DNA of 64,000 nucleotides, taken from the NCBI RefSeq assembly GCF_012220205.1, contig NZ_CP047225.1, positions 372,001-436,000 on the forward strand, written 5' to 3'. Of this stretch, positions 48,830 through 59,219 are shown in pieces (the first letter of the stretch is position 1; every line of letters begins with the position of its first letter). A program made the translations under genes and the position numbers. The notes under the pieces were generated by a model. It was not told the DNA's origin, did no database searches, and saw only the letters and a list, made by a program, of their open reading frames with translations. The stretch is from Mycoplasmopsis gallinacea. Lineage in GTDB: Bacteria > Bacillota_I > Bacilli_A > Mycoplasmatales > Metamycoplasmataceae.

Positions 48830-48863
48830 AAAAAACAAAGCTAACTAACTAGCTTTGTTTTTT
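48830..48863. terminator. Bidirectional terminator between rplO and pip
   Basis: Perfect 14-bp stem AAAAAACAAAGCTA/TAGCTTTGTTTTTT, T-runs on both strands; serves the converging rplO and pip genes. Confidence 0.9.
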
Positions 48864-49789
48864 AATTGCTCTAAAATATCTTCAAGGGCTTGTAAGTTGG
48901 CTGAATCTAAAAGCGAATGCCCTGCCATGTGATTGTAATAAGTTTTGACATTATCCAACTTTTGCTCTAATAAATAAGCCCCAATTAAACGGGTATCGAT
49001 GTCAAAATGCCCGTGAATAATGTAAGTTGGAATATGCTTAAATTTATCTGCATTTTCTAAAATGTAGTTATCACTTGGCATAAATGATTTATTGTAAAAA
49101 TAATGGCTTTCTAAAAGAGCTAAATCATAAGCTTCCTGCTCATATTCTTTTTTAAATTCACGCTCTCTAACACTAACAAGAGAAAATTCTCATTTATAAA
49201 AAATAGCAGCAAACTTCTTTCTATATTCAAGATCAAGATTTTTATTTGTTAAAGCTTTATAATACTTAGCAATGTTTGTTCTTCCTTTTAAATTAACTAC
49301 TGCATTTTTAAATACTTCATATTCTTTAGGGAAGAATCAATTAGCACCTTTTCCTTCATAAAGAAAATCCACATCTTCTTGACGGGCTAAAAAAACACCT
49401 CTAAGTATCATTGTAGCAACATTTTGTGGATATTTAATAGCATACATTAAAGTCAGTGTTGTTCCTCAGCTGCCACCAAAGATTGTTAATTTATCAAGCT
49501 TTAAATATTTTCTTAAAGCTTCGATATCTTCAACTAATTGTTGTGTGTTATTATTTTTTAACTCTAAATGCGGTGTGCTTTTTCCACACCCTCTTTGATC
49601 AAAAAATATGTATTTAAAGAATTTAACATCTACAAATTTTGTTAGTGCGGTGTGTGATCCACCGCCTGGGCCACCGTGGACTACTAAAATAGGAAAACCT
49701 TTTGGATTACCATATGTGGCATACCACATTTTGGTTTTTGAATCAAGCTCCAAATAGTTTTCCTTAAATTTTACGTTTTTATTATTCAT
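48845..49789 (-). CDS. pip: Proline iminopeptidase (alpha/beta hydrolase)
   Basis: Cleaves N-terminal proline from peptides. 314 residues: HGGPGGGSH oxyanion loop near 37, FFDQRGCGKS near 62, nucleophile Ser in FGGSWGT near 106, Asp in GHFDIDTR near 260 and His in MAGHS near 288. Several UGA codons are Trp. Overlaps pepP by 8 nt; the two peptidases form one operon for peptide use. Confidence 0.93.
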
Positions 49790-50828
49790 TTGGACGAGTT
49801 AAAACTCTATGTCCATTTTCAGTAACAAGAACATCATCTTCAATTCTTGCACCACCAAGTCCTTCGATGTAAATACCAGGTTCAACAGTAATAACCATTC
49901 CAGGTTCTAAAACAAAATTAGAAGTTGCACCAACATTTGGATATTCATGTACATCAATTCCTAATCCATGACCTGTTGAGTGAACAAAGTATTTTCCATA
50001 CCCTTTTTCCGCAATGTAATCACGGCAAATTTTGTCAATTTCACTTGTTTTAATACCAGGACGAACTGCTTTTCTACCAGCTGCAGCTGCCTCTTTTACA
50101 ATATTAAGAATTTCGGCCATTTTAGGATCTTTAGCATTTTCTTCTCCGCCTAAAATAATTGTTCTTGTAATATCAGCTGTATATCCGTTATATTCACCAC
50201 CAAAGTCTACTTTTAATAAAGTGTTGTTTTCAATAACTTTATCAGTTGGATGATGGTGTGGTTCAGCACTATTTGCACCTGTTGCAATAATTTCTGTAAA
50301 CCCTTCTTTTTGACACCCGTTAAGTTTTAATTGGTAATTTAAATAAGCTGCTGCTTCTTTTTCAGTTACACCAGGTTTTAATCACTCCATAAGTTTGTCA
50401 TAAGCTTTTAATGAGATATTAATAGCTTTTTGAAGTGTTTCAATTTCTTTTTCATCTTTCACAATTCTAAGCTCTTGCGCATCTACTCAATGAATTTGTA
50501 CATCTTTACCTGTGTAGTATAAAATGCGATCTTGCACTTGTTTTACTAAATAGTTATTGTCAAGAGCTATTTTCCTAAATCCTTTTTTAGCAAATCATTC
50601 CTTTGTAGAATTGCCTTGCATTAACACAATATCAACGTTTTTAGCGTGATTTTGTGCGTATTCGATATATCTTCCGTCTACGAATAATGTAGCTTTATCT
50701 TTTTCAATAACAATTAAACCATCTGAGGTTTGAACACCAGCAAATCATAATCTAGTTTGTGGAGCTTCAGAAATATAAGCATCTACACCATGCTCTGTAA
50801 AAAGCTTGTCTAATCTTGAACGATTCAT
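49782..50828 (-). CDS. pepP: Xaa-Pro aminopeptidase (M24 family)
   Basis: 348 residues. Metal ligands are visible: the two Asp in VDFGGEYNGYTADITRT near 210-221, His in HSTGHGLGIDVHE near 283, Glu in VEPGIY near 315 and Glu in GARIEDDV near 330. N-terminal creatinase-like domain. TATAAT with TG extension lies about 35 nt upstream; leader with AAGAGGAAAA. Confidence 0.93.
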
Positions 50829-50900
50829 TTTTCCTCTTTTCTAATATCATTAATTTAATAATATTATACATAATATTATTAAAAGCCTTTTTAAGGGCAA

Positions 50901-50929
50901 GAAAAAACGTAAGACCAAATAGTCTTACG
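50901..50929 (-). terminator. Terminator of the coiled-coil surface protein gene
   Basis: Stem CGTAAGAC/GTCTTACG followed on the minus strand by a U-run. Confidence 0.85.
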
Positions 50930-50944
50930 CAAACTAACTGAGTT

Positions 50945-52195
50945 TTATTTTTCTTCTTTTTTCTTATTTAAGAATTTAGCAAGCAATAAAATTAACATTA
51001 ATAATGTACCTGCTAAGCAAGCTGAAAGGATAGCAACTAAAATATTTCTATTTCTGTGTTCTGCATCTAATTTTTCTTTTAATGTATCTTTTTCTTTTGA
51101 AAGTGATGCATTTTTAGATTCTGAAGTAGCTAATTTTCCTTTTGATTCTTTAGCTCCAGCAAGATCATTTTTAAGGCTTTCAATTTCTTGTTTTTGAAGA
51201 TGTAAAATCCTTCTAATTCCGTCTTTAGTATCTTCGTTATCAGCGATTCTTTCTTTTGAACCCATACCTTCTAATATTTTGTTAATTTCAGTTTTTAAAT
51301 CAGTTCCTTTTGTTTCAAGCGCAACAACTTTATCTTTAGATGCTTTAAGATCGTTTATTAATTTTTCTTTTTCAGCATCTAATTCTTGAGCCTTAGTGTT
51401 AACTTTTGTTAACTCTTCTTTAGTTTCTTTTAATTCATCATTTGCATCTACTCATTTACTTGAGAAATCCACAGAAAGATTTTGTAAGTAAGCTGATGTA
51501 AAAGTGTAGTTACCTGGCTCATCTTCACTTTCTACAAACAAGTCAAAAATTTCTGAATCAGTTGCACCTCTTTTTTTTCTTTCAGCTTTTAATTCTTCAA
51601 TATATTGCTCTTTTTTAGCTCTTTCTTCTTTTTGTTGAGTTTCTGTTTGTTTTAAAGATTCAAGTAATTTTTCGTATATTTCTTGTGTTTTGCGTCTTTC
51701 TAATTGTTGTTCTTCTGTTAAAGTTTCACCTTCTGTTGGTACAACTTTATATTTATCAACAACAGATGCTAAAGCTTTTGCTTTATCTAATTCTTTTTGT
51801 GCATCTGAATAAATATTAATTGCAAAGATAAAAGTTTGAACAAGTCATTCTACTGCATTTTTTTTCGTATATGCTTGAGCAGCAGATAATTTTTTATATT
51901 CTTTTGCAACTTTATCAAAAGAGGTTTTAGCATATTCCATTTTCTGTTTTTGAAATTCAATGTATTTTGAATTTAATTCCACATTGTGATCAGATTGGAA
52001 TTTTGTAAAAACTGGAGTTAATTGCGATTCAACAAGTCTATCAAAAATTGTTTTAGTTTGATCTATTGTCTTTTTCATACCTGCAATCATTGCATTTTCT
52101 TCAGCTACTGGTGCAGCTGCTGAAATTGCCGTTGCAGCAACTGGTGCGAATCCTGTAGCTGATAATATGCCTAAAAATAATGTCCTTTTAAACAT
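50945..52195 (-). CDS. Coiled-coil surface protein with signal peptide and C-terminal membrane anchor
   Basis: 416 residues: a signal peptide (MFKRTLFLGILSATGFAPVA to about residue 30), an ectodomain of helices and Lys/Glu/Gln coiled coil (30-375), then one membrane segment (VAILSACLAGTLLMLILLLA) and a KKKEEK tail. Topology would hold the coiled coil outside the cell. No lipobox. ATG 52195 was chosen by GAAGGA 5 nt upstream over an in-frame ATG at 52210. Same plan as the broken gene at 6463-7466. Role unknown. Confidence 0.82.
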
Positions 52196-52608
52196 TTTTC
52201 CTTCTTTCATACTTTTTTATGTTTTACAACAAATACAACAAAAACTTGTATTTATTAAATTTAAAATATGATTACCTTTTTCAAAAATAAAGTGTTTTTA
52301 TTGTATCCATATAATTAAATTATAAAACTATACAAATAATCTTGAAGTTTTTTTTAATTTATATGTAAATATATTAATTTCACATAATAAATTTTAAATT
52401 TTTTGTTTTTTAACTCTAAAAAATGGTTTAATTTTTTGCAGCTATATTTCAGTACTAAAAATGTTTTTTCTTAAAATAAAAAAATATTTCGATTTTTTCA
52501 ACTTAATTTTATAAATTTGTAAAAAATAATAAAAGTTGATTTTAATTTCTAATCTAGTTCAAATATCGCTAAGAAGTTGAATTTTTTAAAAAATAATGAA
52601 ACTTAAAA
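52196..52608. other. AT-rich gap between the surface protein and lacI genes
   Basis: No gene seen. On the minus strand a TATAAT at about 52320-52325 could serve the surface protein. The rest is low-complexity AT with no clear repeats. Confidence 0.5.
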
Positions 52609-52625
52609 TATGGAAATTTTCCATA
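52609..52625 (+). promoter_or_regulatory. Palindromic operator candidate at the lacI promoter
   Basis: TATGGAAATTTTCCATA, 8-bp half-sites around one base, 20 nt before the start codon of a LacI-type regulator and overlapping its -35 region. It fits autoregulation. Confidence 0.55.
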
Positions 52626-52644
52626 ATTTGTTAAAATTCATTTT

Positions 52645-53589
52645 ATGAAAAAACAAATTTCTTATAAAGATATATCAGAGATGGCGGGTGTATCAATATC
52701 AACTATTAGTAGATATTACAATAATGGATACGTATCAAAGAAAACGAAAGAAAAAATTGAATCAGTAGTAAAACAACATAGATATTACCCAAATCACGGT
52801 GCTAGAATGATTAGAGGTAAAGATCACTCTGTTTTTGTTATTATGCCTGAATGAGAACAAAATGTCTCATTAGCAATTACTAGCGGTATTGTGCAAGCAT
52901 GTAAGAAAAACGGAAGAAGAGTAAATACAACTTACACAGGTGTTTCAACAGAAGAATATATTGAAACAATTAGATATATTCTTTCATGAAGACCTACTTC
53001 TATTGTTGTTTTTGTGGCTAATTATGATATTAAATTATTTGATTTTCTAAAAGACATTGATGATGTTTCAATTGTTGTATTTGGACACGAAGTGCCAGGG
53101 CTTAATTGAATCAAAGTAGATGAGAAAAAAGGTTTTGAAGAAGTTACTCTCAAATTCATTAGAGAAGTGCAAGATAAATCAAAAATCTTATTCCTTGCTG
53201 ATAAGAAAATCAATTCACAGCAAATGCAAGAACGTTATGAAGGGTTTGTAAAAAGCTGTGAAGCTTCAAATGTTGAATACATTAGAAAAGAAGTTAATAC
53301 AAAAGACGGGAATGATCTTAACTCAATTATTCGTTTCATTAGAGCTGAGGGAATATCTAATGTAGTGTGTTCAAGCCATGAAATTTACATTGTACTTGCA
53401 AACTTAGCTGGAAATAGCTTAAGATTAACTGATATTGGTTATAAATCAATTTACGATTACATCAAGCATTACAAAGCTAAAGTGTTTATTGATTACCCAC
53501 TTATTGGTGTGGAAATTGAAAAGATGATTCTTTTAAACAATGTTGACGGAATTACCCAAGAAAAGAAAATTAAAGCTAGAATAATTTAA
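52645..53589 (+). CDS. LacI-family transcriptional regulator
   Basis: 314 residues. N-terminal HTH ISYKDISEMAGVSISTISRYYNNG with the LacI hinge YYPNHGARMIRGK near 50, then a periplasmic-binding-protein-like sensor domain. UGA codons Trp. The ligand is probably a sugar or sugar phosphate but cannot be read. No Shine-Dalgarno; TAAAAT at 52632-52637 suggests a leaderless message. The sensor lacks obvious neighbours to control, so its targets are likely elsewhere or itself. Confidence 0.88.
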
Positions 53590-53613
53590 AAATGCTAATT
53601 AGTAGCATTTTTA
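53588..53613 (+). terminator. Terminator of the lacI-type gene
   Basis: Stem AAAAATGCT/AGCATTTTT with a T-run. Confidence 0.8.
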
Positions 53614-53650
53614 TTATTTATATTATTAAAATTATGTAAGAAAGTAAAAA

Positions 53651-54727
53651 ATGAAATTAACAAAGTTTTTAAAAAAATATTTTAATTTAGAAATTCTATC
53701 TGACATTGTTTGATCTAATCCAGAAATTAACGAAAAATATGACAAAATCAAAAACGAAGTTAGATTTGCTAAATTGAGTTATGCTTGTTTAATTGTTTTT
53801 GTATGTTCAATTTCGTTTGCATCTTTATTTAACTTAAATAGTTTAGGATCATTTGGAAAAAGTTTAGTGTTTATTGGACAAATCTTATCATTTTTCGTAT
53901 TTTCCTTTGATTATTTTGCGCACCTAATCACATATCGTTTTAAAGTGACTAGCCCATTAAAAATTAAGTACTCACTTTTATTTTTCCCAATTAGTTTTAT
54001 TGGAATCTTGCTTCTTCTTTGTGTGTTCAGTTCAGTGCATGCTCTATCCTTAATTGGTGTTAATATGGATGGAAAAGGATTCTTTGGAGTCCTAAAAGGG
54101 CTTAACATTTTAAAGATTTTTAGAATCTTTTTAGTGTTTAAACTTATTGCTCCATTTAGAATCATTATTAACGTATTTGAAAAACAAAGAAAACTCCTTA
54201 CTTACATTTTTCTTTTTATTATCATTTTAATTATCCTTTTTGGACTTATTATTTGAAATAATGAACTTGAGTATGTAAATCAATTACGTGAGAATTTCTT
54301 AGATGATAATGTAAAATCACAAAATAACACAATCTTTATTTTTGCAAATAAAGAATTTGCTAATAAAGAAGCTGCAATTGAAGCAGCTAAAAACTCTGCT
54401 GATTATCAAGCAATTGGATCTGGATATATTGATAATTTTATAGATGCTATTTACTTTTCAACAATTACTTTAACAACTATTGGTTATGGAGATTTTTCAC
54501 CACATGCACCAATTTCAAAAGCATTAGTAAGTGTTATGGCTCTTTTAGGAGTAGCTATTATTGCAATTCCTTCCGGGATCATCGCTGGTTCTTTCTTAAC
54601 AGATATCCAAAGTCATTTACAAAACAAAAAACCAAGCAAACTTTTTGGTAGAAAAAGTAAAGAAGAGCCCAAAGAAGAAAATAAAGAAACTAAAATAAAA
54701 GAAAAGGAAGAACAAAAAAATGATTAA
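53651..54727 (+). CDS. Voltage-gated-type potassium channel
   Basis: 358 residues with about six membrane segments (40-60, 75-95, 108-128, 155-175, 182-205, 290-312) and the K+ selectivity filter TTIGYGD near residue 278. The segment before the fifth helix contains IFRIFLVFKLIAPFR, a basic S4-like pattern. The C-terminal 45 residues are Lys/Glu-rich. UGA codons Trp. It overlaps nfo by 8 nt. Confidence 0.9.
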
Positions 54728-55547
54728 ATTAGGAAGCCACGTTTCATTTAAAAAACCTGATTATCTTCACGGTGCAGCTGCTGAAAGTTATTCAAATAAA
54801 GCTAATACAATGATGATTTATTTAGGGGCTCCACAAACATCAAAAAGAGTGGATACTTCAGAATATCAGTTAGATAAATATGAAGAACTTTTTGAAAAGC
54901 ATATTGCAAAAGAAGATATTATTGTGCACGCACCTTATATTGTTAACCCAGCTAATCCTGAAAAAACTACCTTTGCATGTAATTTCTTAATTGAAGAAAT
55001 TCAAAGAATGAACTATATTGGTGCTAAATATTTAGTATTACACCCAGGAGCATATACAGTATTTTCACCTCAAGAAGGTCTTGATACTCTAATTGAAAAC
55101 CTTCAATATATCTTAGAAAATACTAAAGATGTTGTTATTTGTATCGAAACAATGAGCGGTAAAGGGACTGAAATTGGTATTGACTTTGAGCAAATGAGAT
55201 ATGTTTTAGACTGAATTAATAATGATAGAGTTCAAATTTGTTTAGATACTTGTCATGTTTGAGATGCTGGATATGACATTAAAAATTATGAGAAATTTAA
55301 ACAAGAATTGATTGAATGAGATTTACTTAAACACATCAAAGTTATCCATTTAAATGATTCAAAAAATGACAAAGGATCTCAAAAAGATCGCCACGAAAAT
55401 ATTGGTAAAGGAAAAATCGGACTTGAGACATTAAAAGCAATTGTGCATGATAAAGATTTTGAGAATATTCCAATTATTTTAGAAACACCATGAAGCGATT
55501 TTGGACCAATTTATAAAGAAGAAATCGAATTATTACTTAAAAAATAG
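54720..55547 (+). CDS. nfo: Endonuclease IV
   Basis: AP endonuclease of base excision repair. 275 residues: [23 protein letters not shown] near 107, [14 protein letters not shown] near 142, CLDTCHVWDAGYD near 175 and [24 protein letters not shown] near 210-233, covering the three-zinc site. Translationally coupled to the channel gene. Confidence 0.96.
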
Positions 55548-55571
55548 TGTTTATATAAAAAGTAGTTTTAT

Positions 55572-55605
55572 AGTATAATATACATACAATTTATAACGTT
55601 ATAAA
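55572..55605 (+). promoter_or_regulatory. rpmG promoter and palindrome
   Basis: TATAAT at 55572-55577, then a 14-nt perfect palindrome TTATAACGTTATAA (about 55592-55605) in the leader before AAAGGAG. Confidence 0.5.
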
Positions 55606-55623
55606 ATACATAAAGGAGCAATT

Positions 55624-55776
55624 ATGGCTAGAGAAGGATTCACATTAGCATGTACAGAATGCAAAATGGAAAATTACATTTCTAAAAAGAACAAAAAAAA
55701 TCACCCAGAAAAATTAGAAACTAAAAAATATTGTTCAAAATGTAATGCTCACCAACTTCACAAAGAGAAAAAATAA
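55624..55776 (+). CDS. rpmG: 50S ribosomal protein L33
   Basis: 50 residues with two Cys pairs (CTEC and CSKC), the zinc form of L33. SD AAGGAG 6 nt upstream. Own promoter and terminator. Confidence 0.95.
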   Translation: MAREGFTLACTECKMENYISKKNKKNHPEKLETKKYCSKCNAHQLHKEKK

Positions 55777-55783
55777 TAAATTT

Positions 55784-55808
55784 ACATAGCATTTGCTATG
55801 TTTTTTTA
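55784..55808 (+). terminator. Terminator of rpmG
   Basis: 8-bp stem ACATAGCA/TGCTATGT with seven Ts. Confidence 0.88.
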
Positions 55809-55812
55809 TACA

Positions 55813-55840
55813 AAAAATCGGATGCTCCCGATTTTTCTTC
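55813..55840 (-). terminator. Terminator of the orphan HTH gene
   Basis: Stem AAAAATCGG/CCGATTTTT, T-run on both strands. Confidence 0.75.
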
Positions 55841-55844
55841 TCCC

Positions 55845-56261
55845 CTATTTTTGTTTTTTGCTATTGCAAAAACTAGATAGCCCTAGTGTTTTAAATCTTC
55901 TGAAAAGTTGAACATAACTAATATCAATCTTATCTTGAAGATAATCACGATAATATTGTTTTAATGGCACACATTTAAAGTTATTTTGTGTGTTACAAAA
56001 GTTTTGATATTCAATAAATATTTCATTTAATTCTTCCGATGAGTGTTTAGAAGCATTTGTGTTCTTTCTGTTTTTGTGAAGCACTAAAATCTCTTCCCCT
56101 TTTTCGATTTTAAGTCTTCATTTACGCACAGATTCAGGCGATACGCCGAGTTTTTTAGCGATTTTCACGTTTGATCAATCTTTGTGTTCTTCTAAAAATC
56201 TAAGCCTTTTCGTGAGTTTACGCTCATATTCTGTACTTTTACGTTTTAATAGTTTGATCAT
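55845..56261 (-). CDS. Orphan HTH protein like the N-terminus of ISNCY-type transposases
   Basis: 138 residues. Residues 20-55 form an HTH (NVKIAKKLGVSPESVRKWRL), then VLHKNRKNTNASKHSSEE and QLFRRFKTLGLSS, a layout seen in the N-terminal part of ISNCY/IS1202-like transposases (HKNR, then E..E, then Y..N and L.R....G). The catalytic domain is missing: the frame stops after CNSKKQK, with a terminator directly behind. SD AAGGA before ATG 56261. It may be a remnant, or a captured DNA-binding protein kept as a regulator. Confidence 0.6.
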
Positions 56262-56618
56262 AAACTTATTTCCTTTTTTATTTTTTTATAATTATAACTA
56301 CAAAAAAACATTATAGAACATTTTAACTTTAATTTTTGAAAAATTTCCACACAAAAAAGTAAGAAAATAGTTTTATTTATCTAATTTTTAGAAAATTTTA
56401 ACTATATTTACTGATTATAGGTTCAAAAGTATAAATTTTCTTGCTGATTTTCTCTAGAAAATTATAAAAATACTATAAAAATCAGATTTTTTACAACTTT
56501 TATCTTTTTAAACTTGACTTATTATGTCAATTCTGTTATATTTCACGGATTAATTATTGTAAAAATCAATTTTAAATGTAATGTTATATTTTTTTATTCG
56601 CATTCTCTGCCTTTGTGC
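56262..56618. other. AT-rich gap upstream of tRNA-Gly
   Basis: No gene seen. A good promoter-like pair, TTGACT (about 56514-56519), 17-nt spacer, TATATT, reads rightward; the TTGAC...GTCAA around it is an inverted repeat. No clear product lies between it and the tRNA promoters. Confidence 0.45.
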
Positions 56619-56705
56619 TATAATAATATAGCTTGTTAGCAAGAAATATATAAAATTAAAATTTTCAAAAAAATATTTTGAGAGTTTAAAATAATATGCT
56701 ATAAT
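56619..56705 (+). promoter_or_regulatory. Tandem promoters of tRNA-Gly
   Basis: Extended -10 boxes GTGCTATAAT (56619-56624) and ATGCTATAAT (56700-56705), 81 nt apart; the second has TTGAGA (56678-56683) with a 16-nt spacer. Sequence after the second box (TATAATAATTAGGCAAACAA) matches the other tRNA promoters. Confidence 0.7.
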
Positions 56706-56721
56706 AATTAGGCAAACAAAT

Positions 56722-56795
56722 GCGAGTATAGTTTAATGGCAGAACTTCAGCCTTCCAAGCTGACTATGAGGGTTCGATTCCCTTTACTCGCTCCA
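56722..56795 (+). tRNA. tRNA-Gly (TCC)
   Basis: Acceptor stem GCGAGTA/TACTCGC (with T CCA end), anticodon loop CTTCCAA giving TCC, encoded CCA, 74 nt. Confidence 0.95.
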
Positions 56796-56812
56796 TTTCA
56801 TTTTTATGACCA

Positions 56813-56841
56813 AAAAGAACCTAATGGTTCTTTTTTTATTT
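56813..56841 (+). terminator. Terminator of tRNA-Gly
   Basis: Stem AAAAGAACC/GGTTCTTTT with a T-run. Confidence 0.85.
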
Positions 56842-56860
56842 TCGCAAATAAAAATAACAT

Positions 56861-56885
56861 AAAAAAATACCTTAAAGAAGGTATT
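56861..56885 (-). terminator. Terminator of rbfA
   Basis: Stem AATACCTT/AAGGTATT followed on the minus strand by seven Us; overlaps the stop codon. Confidence 0.75.
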
Positions 56886-57222
56886 AGTTTTCTGAGTTAA
56901 GTTTTCTTAAAATTTCATCAATTTTAAATCCATTAGCACTAACATCATCAATTTTGAAGACAATTTGAGGAACTTTTCTTCAATCTAATCTTTTAGCAAG
57001 AATACTTCTTACATAACCAGCTGCGTTGTTTAATGCTTCGATCCCTTTATTTTGATTACCAGAAAGGTTAACAAAAACTTTAAGGTGTGAAAGGTCAGAT
57101 GAAAGAACTACATCCATTACAATAGGATCCACAACGTTTGCGTTTTTGATTCCATTTGCTAAAATATCAGCTACAATTTGATGAGCTTGCGATTCTTTTC
57201 TTTTTAAGTTAATTTCATTCAT
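56884..57222 (-). CDS. rbfA: Ribosome-binding factor A
   Basis: 30S maturation factor. 112 residues with RKESQAHQIVADILANGI at the start, HLKVFVNLSG near 50 and the KVPQIVFKIDD end. One UGA is Trp. TATAAT on the minus strand (57234-57229) lies 6 nt before ATG and there is no Shine-Dalgarno: a leaderless candidate. Confidence 0.92.
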
Positions 57223-57241
57223 ATATTAATTATAACAATAT

Positions 57242-57276
57242 AAAAGAAAACTCTCTAAGTTTTTTAACTTAGAGAG
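57242..57276 (-). terminator. Terminator of deoB
   Basis: 11-bp stem CTCTCTAAGTT/AACTTAGAGAG with a U-rich tail on the minus strand. Confidence 0.88.
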
Positions 57277-57284
57277 AATGAGAA

Positions 57285-58472
57285 CTAAACTAATTTATCG
57301 AAAATATCATCACCAGTTTCGGTTACAATTTCTGCACCAAAGTTTCTAGCAACAATATTTCCAAGAGTTCCTAAACCATTGAAGTTTTCAAGTGTTTTAG
57401 GTTTTTTAAATGATTTAGAATAAATTGTAGCTGGTAAGAATTCACGTGTATGATTAAATCCAGGATAAGCAGGATCATTTCCGTGGTCACTTGTCATAAT
57501 TAATAAATCATCTTCTCTTAACACATTAATTAATTTAGCTAATTTGATATCTAAATCAGCAATGTTTTGAGCAAATCCGTGTACATTTCTTCTGTGTCCG
57601 TAGTGTGAATCAAATTGCACTAAGTTTGTAAAGATAAATTTGTTTTCTGTATCTTCTTGAGCAAGTTCAATTGTGATATCCATACCTTTAGCATCACTAC
57701 CACTTGGAATGTGTCTTGAAATTCCTTGTCCTACGAAAATGTCATTGATTTTACCTACAGAAATAACTTCAACACCTTGTTTTTGAAGTTCGTTTAAAAT
57801 CATTTCTTTTGGTTTATTTGCATAATCATGACGGTTGAATGTTCTAGTGTAATTTCCTTCTTCACCCACATATGGACGAGCGATAATTCTACCTACGTTT
57901 CATTCGGGTCTACTTGAACAAATTTCTCTTGCCGCTTTAGCATATTTGTATAAATTATCTAAACCTGTTCATTCTTCGTGAGCACAAATTTGGAGCACAG
58001 AGTCCATTGAAGTATAAACAATAATTGATCCATTGTTTTTTTCTTCATGAGCAAGCTCGTTAATAATATCTGTACCAGAAGCTGCTTTATTACCAACAAT
58101 TTTACGCCCATCAAATGCTTTTTCTAATTCAGCAATTAATTCTTTTGGGAATCCATCTTCAAAGAAGGTAGGGAAAGGAACAAGGGTTTTAATCCCCATC
58201 ATTTCTCAGTGTCCTGCAAGTGTATCTTTAGCATTTGACACCTCTTGAACTTTAGCCATGTAAGCTAATTGATTTTTTGTATGATAATTACCATTTAAAT
58301 TTGTGATGTTACCAATACCTAATTTTTTTCAAGTATCAATTTTGAATTCATCTGCAAATGAAGCAGATCTAATTGTATTAGCACCAGCATCACCAAATGC
58401 TTTTTGATCGCGATCAGGTCCAATTCCTAAACCATCTGTAACAATCATAAAAACACGTTTAAATTTAGCCAT
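57285..58472 (-). CDS. deoB: Phosphopentomutase
   Basis: Moves phosphate between C1 and C5 of (deoxy)ribose, linking nucleoside salvage to sugar metabolism. 395 residues, alkaline-phosphatase fold: [20 protein letters not shown] near 11-30 (family DSxGIGxxPDA), DTLAGHWEMMG near 85, [10 protein letters not shown] near 205, [18 protein letters not shown] near 325 with metal ligands. The active-site Asp is preceded by Thr. SD AAGGAG before ATG 58472. Monocistronic. Confidence 0.94.
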
Positions 58473-58557
58473 TTTGACTCCTTAAATATATTGAATATAT
58501 AAAAATTATATATATTATTAATTTTAAACTTTTTTATTTCAATTAATTTAAATATTT

Positions 58558-58585
58558 TTGACTTTATTTGTGTAAAATGTAATAT
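58558..58585 (+). promoter_or_regulatory. Promoter of the azoreductase pair
   Basis: TTGACT (58558-58563), a 16-nt spacer and TAATAT (58580-58585). Confidence 0.6.
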
Positions 58586-58620
58586 AAATATTGCAAAAAG
58601 ATTAAAAAAGGAGCTAAAAA

Positions 58621-59217
58621 ATGGCAAAAATTTTATTTTTTGATGGAAACTTAATTAATAACGAAAATTCATTTTCTAAACATGCAACAAACTTTGTTTA
58701 TGATGAATATGTAAAAAATAATCCTAATGATGAAGTGTTACGTTTTGATTTGAACGAAACACACTCAAAAGTATTTTTAAACAAAAATAATATGACTACT
58801 TATTGACAAGAAGTCGAATCTGATAAGTGAATCGATTTATTAAAAAGCGCAGATAAAGTAGTAATTTCTTGTTCAATGACAAACTTTGGGCCAACTGTAG
58901 TTGTGAAAAACTTTATTGATTCAATCGCTGTTGCAAATAAAACTTTTAGTTATAAATATTCTAAAAAAGGTGAAGCAATTGGTCTTTTAAATAACTTAAA
59001 AGTACTTATTATTGCTTCACAAGGAGCGCCAAGAGATTGATATCCTTGAGGTAGTCATATTGAATGATTAAAAGGAACTTGAAATTTCTTGGGAGCTAAT
59101 AAAGTGGAAACAATCGAAATAGCAGGCACAAAAGTTGAGCCAATTTCAAAAACGACACCTGCAGAATACTTAAAATCAAGAGAAGCAGAATTACAAGAAT
59201 TAGTTAAAAACTTTTAA
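58621..59217 (+). CDS. FMN-dependent NADH-azoreductase (AcpD family)
   Basis: 198 residues, flavodoxin-like fold: ILFFDGNL near the N-terminus, the FMN-binding [20 protein letters not shown] near 81-100 (family PMYNFxxPxxLKxWID), FSYKY and [14 protein letters not shown] near 137. UGA codons Trp. SD AAGGAG at the right distance. Followed 2 nt later by a paralogue of the same length. Confidence 0.88.
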
Positions 59218-59219
59218 TA

